Made by a program: the position numbers and the translations under genes
Origin: Marasmius tenuissimus
Taxonomy: Eukaryota; Basidiomycota; Agaricomycetes; Agaricales; Marasmiaceae
Reading direction: 5' to 3'
Length of the DNA stretch: 64,000 bases
Assembly: GCA_029532415.1 (NCBI GenBank)
Contig: JAQOTA010000050.1
Coordinates: 5,518,001-5,582,000, forward strand
Notes under the pieces: generated by a model
The model's database searches: none
Told to the model about the DNA's origin: nothing
The model's input: the letters and a program-made list of their open reading frames with translations, nothing else
Shown: piece after piece, positions 23,589 to 35,117 of the stretch
Numbering within the stretch: position 1 is the stretch's first letter
How the letters are laid out: each line of letters starts with the position of its first letter

Positions 23589-23843
23589 GGGTGAAGGTGT
23601 GAGGTGATGAGTAAGCGTTGGTCAAAAAAGGAAGGGAGCGTCGGGAGGGAGGGCGCGGGGGCGGGAGCTTGCATGACTGAGAGGACTTGAGAGGATATGA
23701 GGGAAAGATCTTGAGGATAACGAGGGTATCTAAGGAAGTTATTGAGAGATGCGGCAGACCACATCAGTCCACCACAAACCAAATGGTTCCGGCGGCCCGG
23801 TTCTGCCCACTGGTTTGTAGTACAGGGGTAGGACGGTTAGGTG
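23589..23843 (-). repeat. Right terminal inverted repeat of the KDZ element
   Basis: Reverse complement of 5424-5678 with one difference. It ends with GGTTAGGTG at 23843. It lies immediately upstream of the transposase gene and so probably contains its promoter. Confidence 0.93.
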
Positions 23844-23850
23844 GACAGAG
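23844..23850 (+). repeat. Right target-site duplication (GACAGAG)
   Basis: Identical to 5417-5423 in the same orientation. Confidence 0.85.
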
Positions 23851-24578
23851 ACGTAGTGCTTGCATGAGGACGCAAGTGTTCTAGAGGCGTAGCTCTATAA
23901 ATAGTGTGACGCGTAAACAACACGTCAACAATGTATCACATGATATTCATCATGTTCAACAGGGTATACCCGGTCGGGTTGGCGATTCGGGAAATACCCG
24001 GTGTGGTTTCATAGTTGGGGTATACCCGCGAAGACGGGACGCTTCTCCGTGGCTTCTCATTTTCTTGATTCGGTGCCACTCACGTCCGGTATCCGTCCAC
24101 AGCTCTCGTACAACTTCATCAATTTCAAACCTACGTACAGGTAAGACTATATACAGAAACCACGACCCACGCGAACCGTGAGGATCCAAGGAGCAGCCCC
24201 GGATCCGCGACAAGACGCGGGAGAGCGCACAATCACACACCTGTGGTACAGGTGTACGTGTGCTGAAGAGAAGTGAGCCGCGATGAGCCCCACCAGCAGC
24301 AGTGCCCAGCCCCCAACCCGCGAAAAATCGCGAGGGAAGAGACCCCTGCCACCCCGTCACATCACGGAGGACGAGGGAAATACCCGCTGCTGGGGCAGAT
24401 CTGACCTCTGAGCGGGGATACCCATCAGCGAGGTCTGGCAGAGGCGGGGTATACCTGCCCTACACACCACGGGTATCCCCGCCTTGGGGCACAACTGCTA
24501 GAAAAGACCCCTCATAGGCCTAATTATCTCACCGGGGAGATAGGCCTATGAGGGGGGTAAAGGGGTATGCCTGAGGTG
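23851..24578. other. GC-rich spacer with TATACCC/GGGTAT palindromes
   Basis: Repeated GGGTATACCCG-type motifs occur near 23960, 24020, 24385, 24415, 24445 and 24470, together with a strong hairpin at 24508-24555. A minus frame at 24060-24150 has a protein-like run (LWTDTGREWHRIKK), but I cannot place it in a gene. The clustering of motifs at both sides suggests a small non-autonomous element. Confidence 0.4.
24508..24555. repeat. Strong hairpin (CCCCTCATAGGCCTA arms)
   Basis: CCCCTCATAGGCCTA followed by ATTATCTC faces GGAGATAGGCCTATGAGGGG, giving a stem of about 20 pairs with a three-base bulge and a loop of a few bases. Confidence 0.85.
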
Positions 24579-25416
24579 GTACCATAGCACGAGTACCGTA
24601 CCCACATCCGAAGCGTTCCCTACTTACACTTACAACGAGAAAGCTGTCCAATTTTTACTTGGAAATCTGAGTTCAACGCTGCAGGTTTTTACGGGCATCG
24701 GGATTAGAGATGTTTGTAACGGAGATATGCTGCTTTCATCGCCACGTTCTTATCTCTCTACGACTCTGGTATGGCTTTTGCACCCTCTTCGTGCGCCGGT
24801 CGTTCTGATACACGTACTCTATCCAGTAAGTATGGCTAGGCTCGATTTTCAGCTTCGAATCCCGAGCATCCCACGTATCTGTTTCACGTTACGCGTCGCA
24901 CTGAACTCCCTCCTTTTCTTCCTTGGATCAAGGATCTCACTCTTAAGATAGCATTCGTTCTGATCCATATGCGCTTTGCCCGAGGAATCTTGTGCTTCAT
25001 CATGAAGTAGGCACGAGGAGCAAAATATTCTTGATGTTGTTATTAGCAAGCTGTGGATCTCGAGCCCTCAAATCACACTCGACACTTTGTAGGTCACCGA
25101 ATCCGTCTGGTGGGCTATTCTGGGGAGTATAGGCCATAGGGCCATACGAGCCCGGCACCGAGCTTGAGGTGGAAAATGAGCCTGGTATCACGGACGACGA
25201 ACCCATGGAACAAGGGAAAGGTAAGTGTCAAGGTTCATACGGGATGCTCCTTCGTTCGCTAACGACTGTTTGTAATAGTGTCGATGCTCGTATTTGCGAC
25301 GCCACGAAGAGAGACATCCGTGCTGTTAGTCCGAGCAACAGCCGGCTTGGCCGATCCGTCAAGACTGCCTTCTACTGCATTGGCGTACCTCATTCTACAA
25401 CTTCACCGAAGACACG
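24579..25416 (+). repeat. Direct repeat, copy 1 (838 bp)
   Basis: It begins GTACCATAGCACGAG and ends ACTTCACCGAAGACACG. It matches 34213-35108 closely over the whole length, including an intron-like segment (GTAAGTGTC...TGTAATAG). It lacks a 58-bp segment present in copy 2 after GGGATTAGAGATG, probably a deletion between two short ATG repeats. Confidence 0.9.
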
Positions 25417-25420
25417 ATGA
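25145..25420 (+). pseudogene. Fragment of an unknown repeated gene (copy 1)
   Basis: The plus strand holds an exon with TELEVENEPGITDDEPMEQG followed by a good GTAAGT donor (about 25221) and a TAATAG acceptor (about 25279), then an exon with ATPRRETSVLLVRATAGLAD and TALAYLILQLHRRH. Splicing polarity supports the plus strand. I do not recognise the family. After 25416 the sequence diverges from copy 2 and the frame ends, so this copy looks broken. Confidence 0.35.
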
Positions 25421-27289
25421 CAATATCAGCTCGCAAGCATGAGGTACTATGAAGGTGGCGACGAGAGGTCCACGTTATGAGCTTGAGCTCGTTGGAATGA
25501 TCACAAGTTTCTTGAGTGAGTCCTGCAGTTCTCATACCTTGTTCTCGTCATTCTCCCGAATACACCTCTATTCTACGCTTTTCCCGCATCTCGGTCGCTC
25601 TGACATATGTCCCTTCTCCAGCACGGCGCTCAGTATCTCGAAACACAGGTTGTCCTACAAAATGTATTCGAAAGAATTAGTATTGCATTGGATTTGCATC
25701 CTCTTATTCTGTCATGATCCGCACCCCTAAGATAACATTCTGTTTGTCTAGTTTGCGCTCTACTCGAGAACTCAAATGCAGCATTGTCAAGGAAGGACGA
25801 GGAGCAATGAACCTTGAACAGGGCTGCTTCTACTACTTCAAATGCCGTAGGAGTCGATCACTTCGAACACAATCAACATTTGCCTATCATTGGATTCGCC
25901 GGGCTACAACAGTAGACGTTGCTACTGGTGGTGCAAGCAGCGGCCATGTTCTTCCGCTCAACACTCGTCCGATTCGTCAAGACTACTTTCGACTCCACCG
26001 ATATATTGCAATTAGCTACAGTCCACGTCTCAGATAAGCGCGGGTCACTACGTCGAGAGTAGGCGAAGGCACGTCTAACGTGAGTCTTGCATCTCGTTCA
26101 CTCTAAGGTTATGATGCTTGCTGATAGCTCTCGAACAGGCTGTACTATCAATTTCCACCAATTTGCGCCTGCTGGTATCTAAGATTTCGAGGAGTGTTGC
26201 GTTGTGTTCCGCCCTTGGGGTTGAACGAGATCTGGGGCAGGAGACGAGGTGGCGATCAGAATTTTCTATGATTTTGAGTCATCCCGACAGTCGGCAGGAA
26301 CAGAATCCTGAGGGACTAGCTCTAGAGCTTAGAATCTCATCGAATTCGACTGTGAATGGGAACTTATCGTGTCGGCCCAGACTGTGAGCTCACGAAGTCT
26401 ATCGGTCGTGCTTGTACTTACCGTACTTCTGCCTCTAGCTATAGTTGATAAGAGTCGGCTCCGAGCTGTCTTAGTTTCGAAGGGACGACTTCAGATAGCT
26501 TATTCTATAACTCGTCTGTTCTCGCTGGTGGGAGGTCGGGTGGTCAGAGCAAACATGACATTCCTACTACCTTTTACTTTTCTTTTGTAACGGTTTACTC
26601 GGACCTCAGGCCTCGCTATCTAGTGCCCAAAAGATCAAAAGGTTGACGTTGTTGAGTCCCTCTTGAGTGAAGAAGTACGTAGTCTACAGAGGCCAAGGTT
26701 AGGTTTGCATCTGCATAGAGCATATCAAGCTTCCACAATAACATCCAGGTCTGAAATTTCTCGAACAATCCTATCCCGATATCTAGCACATACTGGGACC
26801 CACAAGTCTTGTCCGCGCCCGTTCGGCCTTCTCGCCCGTGCCTCTGGCTATCCCGATCTCATACTCATCAAACCGGCAACTAGTCTCGAGGTCCTTGGAT
26901 CGAGTTCCATTCGTACATTCGAGAACGATACATTGAGCCGGCAGACCCAGACATTGCTAATTTCATGCGTACATCAATCAATCACCGCCAGGTCGGCTTG
27001 TGACCCGTACTACAGGAAATCTCAGTCTACCGTCATCTCTCTCTGGGTATTGAGGGACGTACTGTACTGTATACACAACTCGCAGACCTTCCTGAGTCAA
27101 CAAGCGATATCATTAGCACAGAAACAACTCAACCAAGCGACACGGAAATGTCGCCGGCATCCCCTCGAGATCAGTATGTCAAGGGAGGCTGAATAATAAC
27201 AATAGAGACTAAAATAAAACGAGAATAAGCAACACGACAACAGGTCAATGGTAGATACACTATAAATCTATCTTTCTGAGATACGCGAG
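25421..27289. other. Degenerate repeat-derived sequence
   Basis: No intact gene. Segments such as 26055-26085 (GGCGAAGGCACG...AACGTGAGTC) resemble 35112-35142, the continuation of repeat copy 2. Bases 26760-26900 resemble 33907-34040 at lower identity. The region therefore seems to be built from old copies of the same family. Confidence 0.4.
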
Positions 27290-27404
27290 TCAAAACATAG
27301 ATACCAGGCAAACGAGAGAAACATCCGTGAAATACGGGACGACCGAGACCTCAATCCTCTCCACGTCGTCGACCCGAAACGACCTTCGAACCTTAATTAG
27401 TCCA

Positions 27405-30400
27405 TTACCACCCCAAAGCTCCGTTCCCCTCCCCAGATTCACCACTCGTCTCGTTCCGAGAAAGCAGCTGTGTCGACTGAATCGAAGAATCAAATGTATA
27501 CTGCTGAGGATAATCGGCTGGCGGGTTCCAAGATTGGCGAGAAACGAGAGGGTTAACGCCGTTGGAAATTTGCATCGAAGGATAACCCTGAGGCGTATCC
27601 GCGGAAAACGGAATGTGAGTCTGGGCGTGAGTAGTCGAATTGGGCAGGTAGCTCCGGGCGGGGAGAAGGGCGATGGATCGTGGTGAACTACAGCAGGGTT
27701 CCAATGCTCTTGAGGAGCAAATGAGCCGGGGAAGAGCGAGGGATAACTCGGGTCATGCATATGAGACGTAGGCACAACATCGTGTTGGGAATACATGATG
27801 GGAACTGCTGACACGGACGGAGAAGTGAGTGCAGGTGTGGAGTAGGAAGCTGAAGGGTGTGCTGGGCCGTCGCAGAATGTGTTTACAGTACCCAATGTTT
27901 GGACCAGGGACGTCCCCAGCCACCCGGTACTCTGATCAGCACCAATATTGTATCTAGGTGCATCGGCGATGGCATTGACACCTGGGTAAGCACTCGGATG
28001 GGTATGGTTCAAGTCCATCATGCTTGTGGTGAGGTCGCTGGCCGAGTTGGCGATCTCAGCACTGCTGTACGCGTTGAAGGGCGGCAGTGCGTCGAAATAG
28101 GTTGCCGCCGCTGTGTTTGACGACAGTTCGGGCCATCCTTGCGACTGGAGATGGGAAGATGATACATGGGACGTGGTATGGAGTGACATGTTCATATCAG
28201 GCAAAGCGGACAACACATCTCCCGACAAGGGGCCTGCGGGGTGGGAGGGATAGTGATACGGCGGCTGATTGCTATGGTAGCAGGGTGGAGCGACCTGCGA
28301 TTGGTACCCTGAGGGTGGATGAGAATGATGCTGGGGATAGAGGTTGACTGGGTCTGCAAAGGGAGAAAACCTGGAGGGAAGCGGTTGTACAGGTCGAGAA
28401 GCTTCATCCATCGCTAGGTCTCGGTCATTGGTAGTATTGTTTTTATGACGAAGTTCCTTTATATATGTTAGTGATGCACACATCAAGAAAAAGGATCAAC
28501 AGCGCACCAGTTCTGGATTATTCCTCTCGGCACCCCCAAATCCCATATGCATTTTCTGACGCTTGTTGGGAGCGCAAATCGAGCTGATAATGGACTCGCT
28601 CCCGGCTTGGTTACTGGCCATAAAAATCGGGTGCTCAGCCAGTTCTTGGTCCATTGTATGCGATAGACATTCGGAGTCGTTGCCAATGACGGATCCATCA
28701 AGGTTATCGGAGTGCTCTGCACCGAGATAAGAGTTAGAACGGACAAATGAAGAAGGTCACACCTTGATCAACCTCCATGAATCGGTCTGCGTGGTGGATG
28801 AGTTGAAAATCGTAGTCACCATATCCAAGGTGTCGAGCAAAATCGGGAGTTGTTGGGTCAAAGCCTCTGAGAGTGTGATATTGACGAATCAGCTGGTAGC
28901 TGCTGGTGGGCCAGGATATTGAGTAGGATTGCCAGCCCGAAAATCCGGGTTTGAGTTCAAGGGGAAGGCCGAAGTCGCGACACGACTCGGGTAAAAGTCG
29001 ATGTTGACCATCTTCGTGGAAAGACCAGAAGTGGAGACGCTCGGTTTTATCGTCAAGGGGGTTGCGGGGAGGTGGATGGACGAAAAGGTATATTGGCTGC
29101 TGGCGTCGTCGTTGGGTTTTGGAAGGGGTTTCGTCAAGATCGCCTGACAAGAACACCCAGGGATAGACGAGCTCTGGTCGATGTTAGCTAGTGAAAAAGG
29201 AAATACGAATGACGACGCACTGTAAGCACCGACATCATCTTCCAACAACATTCCACGAGAATGAAAGATGTTTAATGATTGGGAAAGCCAGGCCTCTCTC
29301 ACGTCCTCGTTCAGCCCCACCGAAAACCAACCTAAAGTATCTTCATCGAGTCGGAATCTACTCGTGATTTTAGACAGAGTGGCCTGTGATTTCCGAGCAG
29401 CTCACCTTGTCAATCCTTTTTCCAGCACCTTCCTCTCTACAGCACCCTTTCTGCCCGTCCAGACGTTGTTTGCAAAGGCGATGGGGGTTGCGGTCAAAGT
29501 GGAAAAGATGGTCGGCCGATGGAAAGATTCAGGCACGTTTACGTCGCAATCAACGTGGACACTTATCGCGAATACAAACGCGAGATCAGCTTCTTGGCTT
29601 GCCATGAAGCGCATGAAAACATCTTCTTGGAGAAGTTCGCTGGTCAAAGGTAGATTCTCCATCTTGAAATCCCACCGGTTCCACTTGATATCCGACTTTG
29701 GCCCCTCTGGACCTAGAACGATCTCTCCTCGGGTAGAATCCACCCACAGCTCCTTAGCGTCTGCGTAATCAAATTTCTGCTGTGTCAATTGCATGATTAA
29801 AATTGTTCCATTTCAATACTTCCGCTACTTACAATCAGATTCCAGAGATACAACGAACCAAGCTGCCCCAAACTCCTCCTAAAGTGCGAGAACGGTACAA
29901 GGCCTACAGAAAAATTGACTTGACCACAGGAATCGCCAGGCACACACACACTTACCGTGCCAAAGGAGTAGTGACGGTACCGTTCCGATGTCAACAGCAA
30001 ATGCCTGCGCATTATTGGACGAACTGAAGGTTCTTAAGCACGTAGGTGAATTTAAAACTCCACTAGACGTACCGCGCTCGCGAACAATTTCGAAAATCCT
30101 CCTCGAAGGCCTATAATCAAACTCTTTCTTTAATTGCTCCACCCCTTAAAGAGTACGAAGCTCACCCTGCGTGCATCGGGCCCACTATAAGTCATCGATG
30201 TGAACCTGCCCTCCGTCCCAATCACCTTCACAGCACAGATAGTTTTCTCGACATCCAGGTCATCATACCATAACCATGACCGCTGTCTGCGATGTCCTTT
30301 GACAACACAGACATCCTCAAGCCTATAAAAATCACCACTCTTGACATTCCGATACTGGATGAACAGTGCGTATAATAAGCCTTCGAGCTCCACGCTCCCC

Positions 30401-30667
30401 AGATATATAACTCACGTCGTCAAATTCCGTATGTTCCCTCTCTTCTCGCTGAACAATCTGGTTGATCTGGTTTCCGTGAACAACTGTTGTCGTAGTCGTC
30501 GAGGACGAGCTTGCTTCCTGGTTTGCTATACTTCTGTTAGCGGAGGAGGAAGTTATTGTTTCAGTTGTCGTACGGCCATTGTAATAGTTGTGCTGGTCGC
30601 GTTGAACACAGCTGAAGGTCCCGTTAGGTATCGAAAATTTCTGCGCATTTGCAAAGAACGTTGACAT
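27405..30667 (-). CDS. Orphan Agaricomycete-family protein (MSTFF type), copy 1
   Basis: A minus-strand multi-exon gene starting MSTFFANAQKFSIPNGTFSC at 30667. I recognise the start and the order of blocks as a large unnamed Agaricomycete family: a Gly/Thr-rich N-terminus with HTEFDDV, a block with GDFYRLEDVCVVKGHRR and KTICAVKVIGTEGRFTSMTY, then LWVDSTRGEIVLGPEGP, DVFMRFMASQEADLAFVF and a C-terminal TERLHFWSFHEDGQHRLL region. The molecular role is unknown. An intron at about 28509 joins NPEL to ELRHKNNTTN and leads into a Ser/Pro/His-rich tail. Near 27660 the natural-looking frame shifts by one at a C-rich run; the better frame ends at 27405, whereas the unshifted ORF runs to 27290. That is either a one-base frameshift or a missed intron. 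Elsewhere the exons look open, unlike the paralogue at 47.7-50.2 kb. Confidence 0.6.
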
Positions 30668-33499
30668 ATAGACAATAGAACGAGGAAGGGAGCGAAAGGA
30701 AGGTGTAGAGTGACAACAAAGGGCAGGTAGAACATGCTGATATTTGTAGCGAACATGCCGCTGACACGCCATCGAAACAAGTAAAATTAGGTTGTAGCGC
30801 CAAAGACACGCCTGATCCATGCCTCTAAAAAAACCGCCCGACTGACGGTCGATAACCCCCTCTCGCTGTTCCGTTCTACTTTCACGTCAGACACTTCGGA
30901 ATCCTGGGCCGTCGAACTACACGGTATTCATTGTTCCACAGCTGGAAAGCTAGTGCATTCAACCCAGCATTATCGCCAGCGCTATTCGGCCTTCCCATGA
31001 GCCTTATCGAAATGAAAAGGTGAGCGTTGGCATGCTGTTCTCCGGCGCGTCAGCTTCATTCTGCACACGATGATGGTTCTAAGAAAAACTCACCCCAATG
31101 ATGCACGTTGAAGGCATGTACCTGTTCTCCTTTGTCAAGTTCGTTCTCGTCGGAACAGCCTACGGTGTCCAACTAATTCGCATACGAGATTTTCCCCTAG
31201 TTTAGCCTTCAAAATCTGGCTCGACGACGTTGAGGAAGTGACATGGAGACTAAGTTAGAGAGAAAGGCTTCATTTTAAAAACGCACCTTGAACCAGGCAT
31301 TCGAGCGCCAATTACTACACGAGCTCTATATTTCAGGCGATCACCCACACGCCTTTCAAACGAAAATAGGATGAAGGCACTAAACCACACGTGCCTCATT
31401 TTTGTCAACATGTCGCCCCTTCGAACTGTCCTGCCCGTTGCCCTTTCCTCTCTTCCGTTCATGCACACTTGATCCTCAAATACATCACTTTCCATACCAT
31501 CACCGTTGACCTACAGAACACTTTCGTTCGACTGTCTTGAGAGAGGTTGCGGATTCACGAAAACGCTATGCTGTGCGTCCTATGTATGTGCATGTGGTGT
31601 ATGTCAGTATCAAAACCATATAGAAGAACGAAATGCTGTAGGCCAGCGCTTCAGTCTTTGTATTCGATACGATCATGAGAACAGTCACAATAACGCACGG
31701 GAAACACGTTCTTTCTCACTCAAGTCCGAGTTCGTCTGAATAATCCTCGGAGACCTCTTCAAGAACGCGATTGAAGGTTAACGTGTGAAGCGGCCGGCGC
31801 TTCACTCCAACCCTCAACCCTCGAGATATTTCAGTCGTTCTAACGAACCAGGACCTAGGGGCTCCAACCAGCCTAGAATCGAATAAAGTATCGGATATGG
31901 CCCGATATACGACACCTGACAAAATAGTTCTCTCAAGCTGAACGGCATCTTGGGCGTCACGGCAAGTTGACATTGAGGACTGCTAGGGAAACCCGACTAT
32001 CTGAGAGCTGATCTGTGATTGATAGGGTGAGTAGCTTCCGGGTCCGGGTGCTGGCGGCTGATGGCGATGAGCTTCGAAGCACAACCGAGAAATCCCAGTC
32101 AGTAGGTTGAACTTTCCTCGAGCGCTAATTTCTCGAGGTACTTTGTCTAACGTGATGTGGGGTCGATAGATCCTCACTTTGAGTTCGACAGACCTGGGGG
32201 TTTCATGGGGTGAGAACATCATGCGTTCTATCGGGTCCAGGGTCCAATGAGTCCCGAAGAGCGTCAGGTATCCGACTTGTAGAAGGGGGAGGGGTTTGCA
32301 ACGGACAACAACCAGCGTTTTAACTGTCAGGGGTTCGAGAATTTCAAGAGGTCGTTTGAAGAAGACGATTGTCGTTCATGGTGAGCGCGGTCAGACGACA
32401 GAGCTTTTCTTTTTTCTCTCTCGAGTACTTGAAGTGATTTCGTAGTTGCAAAAGACAATCGAAAGCCGTATCTAGGATGTACGGTCTGAATTGCCCCAGC
32501 GAACGCATATCGTTTGGCAACGAAGTTTGTCCCTCGGATTTCCCGTCTCTAATACTAATTGGTAATGTAGCCATTCCGGATTTTGGGGCCTGCAGAGCGT
32601 AGAGGTTGAGACGTTGTAGAAAGAAGTGCCGCCAGAGAGTCGTTGAGCAAAGAGCGCTTGAGCCGTGATGGACGTCGCAGACAACGAGCAATTGTGCTTT
32701 GTCAGCGTTCGCGGCGTTGGCTGGCACCACCACATCTCCCATTTTTTAACGGCTCCCACCGAGCTCCCACCTCCATTCGGCGCCAATCTCTCAGTCTCTC
32801 GACCAGTCTTTTTTTTTGATGGTCTGGATTTTCGACGCCTTCACGTCAATCCACCAACAACCCTGAAAATTCCACCACCTCGAACTCAAGTGAACGACTT
32901 CACACTCTCCGAGGGAGAATTTACATACCCTGGAGCATCAATTTGCTCGACGGAACTGCTGGAGGACGTAGGACAATGAGTCGGTGGCTCTGAAAGGACG
33001 GGTGAGCACCTCTCAACGCCCACTCCAGTCCCCGGTTGTGTCCGAAGCTCAGGCTCGTTCAATAGCACGCGAATTTGAACCCTTCAAAAATCGAAGAGTC
33101 CAATTCTGTTGTGTTGTACTTCACCGGACACCGCGTCATATGCCTTCGAATCTTCAAAAAACCAGACTCCACTTGACTTCTACCTCAGGAACTGAGGACT
33201 CCAGCTCGGCGAACGATGATGTGCTATAGAGTGCGGTTCCAGATCAATTCAGACGAGTATGGATTAGGGAAGGTATGTCTGTTCTATTCTATCTTCAGGT
33301 TCATAGTCATACTGACCACACGATTCGGTCACTGAGCGATTCGTCAGCCTGAAGCTTTCCCAACCGCCCTTCATGGCCGATAGCGTTGCTGATAAATACG
33401 GCAGAGAAAAAGGATTCCGCTGAACAAAAAGGAGAATTCATGAAGAGCGAGGCGAACGGGGGCCGGGTGGGATGCATAAGGTTGGTGGTGTTGGAATTA
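30668..33499. other. Upstream flank and degenerate sequence
   Basis: The first few hundred bases should contain the promoter of the orphan-family gene. Further right, a plus-strand stretch at 33004-33230 (with LQSPVVSEAQARSIAREFEPF) is related to 35340-35400 (QSPVVSEAQVRIIAGELKP), so relics of a repeated gene family are present. I find no intact gene. Confidence 0.4.
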
Positions 33500-34212
33500 T
33501 TACCGTGAGGTCAGAAACTCGCCGTCGACTTTGGAATCCTATGAGCCTCATTATGATTGGCGACTCATCACTCAGACGGCGGGCTCGTAAACCATCGAAA
33601 AATCAGGGTTCGTGTACCAAGATCTGAAGCTCAGGTGTTCGCTTCGTTGTCTTCTATTTGGATAGTACGGCCTGGAAGTCTATTCACAAGCTTAAAGTAC
33701 CAGCCGGAGGTGAGCCGCTGGTACGAGTACTATGAGGTGTTCTTACTGATTTGACTTCAGTTTTGTAGATATCGGCTCGATCCTCAATATCTTGTATCAA
33801 AAGACGGACATCGGTAGCATTCTCATGAGCGTAGAGGTCGCTATAGTCTACAAACCCATCGTTGGAACTTGGATGTGCGTACAAAACGTGGGGTTTTCAC
33901 GGTGTCATTCACGAAAGGTTCTATCTCGACATTCAGCGCACACAGGGACGCACAAATTTCGAAAGCCCCAATGGGAATGCTTCCGTTGCGTATCCCAAGG
34001 GTTTTCAGCACATCGACGAGCTCCTTTGGTCATAGCGCGCAGCCTGAAGTTGACTTTGGAGGCTTGGGAAGTGATGTTACCAACACGGAAGTGTATCGAG
34101 TGACGGTGAGAAAGTTGATGACATCCCTTCAAGGCAAGTATGTCGACGGGATAAGGTTGAATTGCATATGACACGAGGGTAAGCAGCACGAAAACATATG
34201 AACAATAGGTAC
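33500..34212. other. Degenerate sequence, possible minus-strand gene relic
   Basis: A minus-strand reading from about 34120 to 33690 has protein-like pieces (ELVDVLKTLGIRNGSIPIG, FVDYSDLYAHENATDVRLL) in several frames, and parts resemble 26760-26900. I interpret it as a broken copy of an unknown repeated gene. Confidence 0.3.
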
Positions 34213-35108
34213 GTACCATAGCACGAGTACCGTACCCACATCTGAAGCGTTCCCTACTTACACTTACAACGAGAAAGCTGTCCAATTTTTACCTGGAAAT
34301 TTGAGTTCAACGCTGCAGGTTTTTACGGGCATCGGGATTAGAGATGGCTGCTTCGAAAACCCATAGCATGAACTGGATAACAGAACGAAAGAATGGCTCC
34401 TCATGTTGTAACTGAGATATGCTGCTTTCATCGCCACGTTCTTATCTCTCTACGACTCTGGTATGGCTTTTGCACCCTCTTCGTGCGCCGGTCGTTCTGA
34501 TACACGTACTCTATCCAGTAAGTATGGCTAGGCTCGATTTTCAGCTTCGAATCCCGAGCATCCCACGTATCTGTTTCACGTTACGCGTCGCACTGAACTC
34601 CCTCCCTTTCTTCCTCGGATCAAGGATCTCACTCTTAAGATAGCATTCGTTCTGATCCATATGCGCTTTGCCCGAGGAATCTTGTGCTTCATCATGAAGT
34701 AGGCACGAGGAGCAAAATATTCTTGATGTTGTTATTAGCAAGCTGTGGATCTCGAGCCCTCAAATCACACTCGACACTTTGTAGGTCACCGAATCCGTCT
34801 GGTGGGCTATTCTGGGGAGTATAGGTCATAGGGCCATACGAGCCCAGCACCGAGCTTGAGGTGGAAAATGAGCCTGGTATCACGGACGACGAACCCATGG
34901 AACAAGGGAAAGGTAAGTGTCAAGGTTCATACGGGATGCTCCTTCGTTCGCTAACGACTGTTTGTAATAGTGTCGATGCTCGTATTTGCGACGCCACGAA
35001 GAGAGACATCCGTGCTGTTAGTCCGAGCAACAGCCGGCTTGGCCGATCCGTCAAGACTGCCTTCTACTGCATTGGCGTACCTCATTCTACAACTTCACCG
35101 AAGACACG
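34213..35108 (+). repeat. Direct repeat, copy 2 (896 bp)
   Basis: Same orientation as 24579-25416 and near-identical, with a 58-bp segment at about 34347-34404 that copy 1 lacks. It ends at ACTTCACCGAAGACACG. Confidence 0.9.
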
Positions 35109-35117
35109 TAGGACGTG
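34837..35117 (+). pseudogene. Fragment of an unknown repeated gene (copy 2)
   Basis: Same two exons as in copy 1: TELEVENEPG-type exon, GTAAGT donor at about 34913, TAATAG acceptor at about 34970, then ATPRRETSVLLVRATAGLAD. The frame runs into TGA at 35116-35118, where CGA would keep it open into a short extension ending in a GTGAGT. It is unrecognised and probably inactive. Confidence 0.35.

Larger units (their letters stand above)
5424..23843. mobile_element. 18.4-kb KDZ-type DNA transposon with cargo genes
   Basis: The unit is bounded by 255-bp inverted repeats (5424-5678 and 23589-23843, one difference by eye) and by a 7-bp direct duplication, GACAGAG. It carries a KDZ (Kyakuja-Dileera-Zisupton) transposase at its right end, transcribed leftward, plus at least six other genes: HMG-box-like, RNase H1-N-like, coiled-coil, a large P-element/THAP9-like protein and two small basic/helical proteins. 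KDZ elements are known from Agaricomycetes and can be large. Zisupton, a relative, is known for duplications of about 8 bp, close to the 7 seen here. Near-identical ends and an uninterrupted transposase suggest a recent insertion. The role of the cargo is inference. An alternative is that an older gene cluster was captured between two KDZ ends. Confidence 0.85.

Noticed and set aside
23460..23782. Coding start of the KDZ gene inside the right terminal repeat (MQAPAPAPSLP reading)
   Set aside because: The same reading exists in the left repeat with no gene behind it, and the natural start MHRAKRRR lies inside the unique sequence at 23447.
5424..23843. A TET/JBP-type dioxygenase gene, as often linked to KDZ elements in basidiomycetes
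   Set aside because: I looked for the 2-oxoglutarate/Fe(II) HxD...H pattern among the cargo proteins and saw none that fits.
25000..25206. Minus-strand frame in the direct repeat (and its twin at 34692-34898)
   Set aside because: Conserved splice signals in the repeat (GTAAGT...TAATAG) are on the plus strand, so the coding strand is more likely plus.
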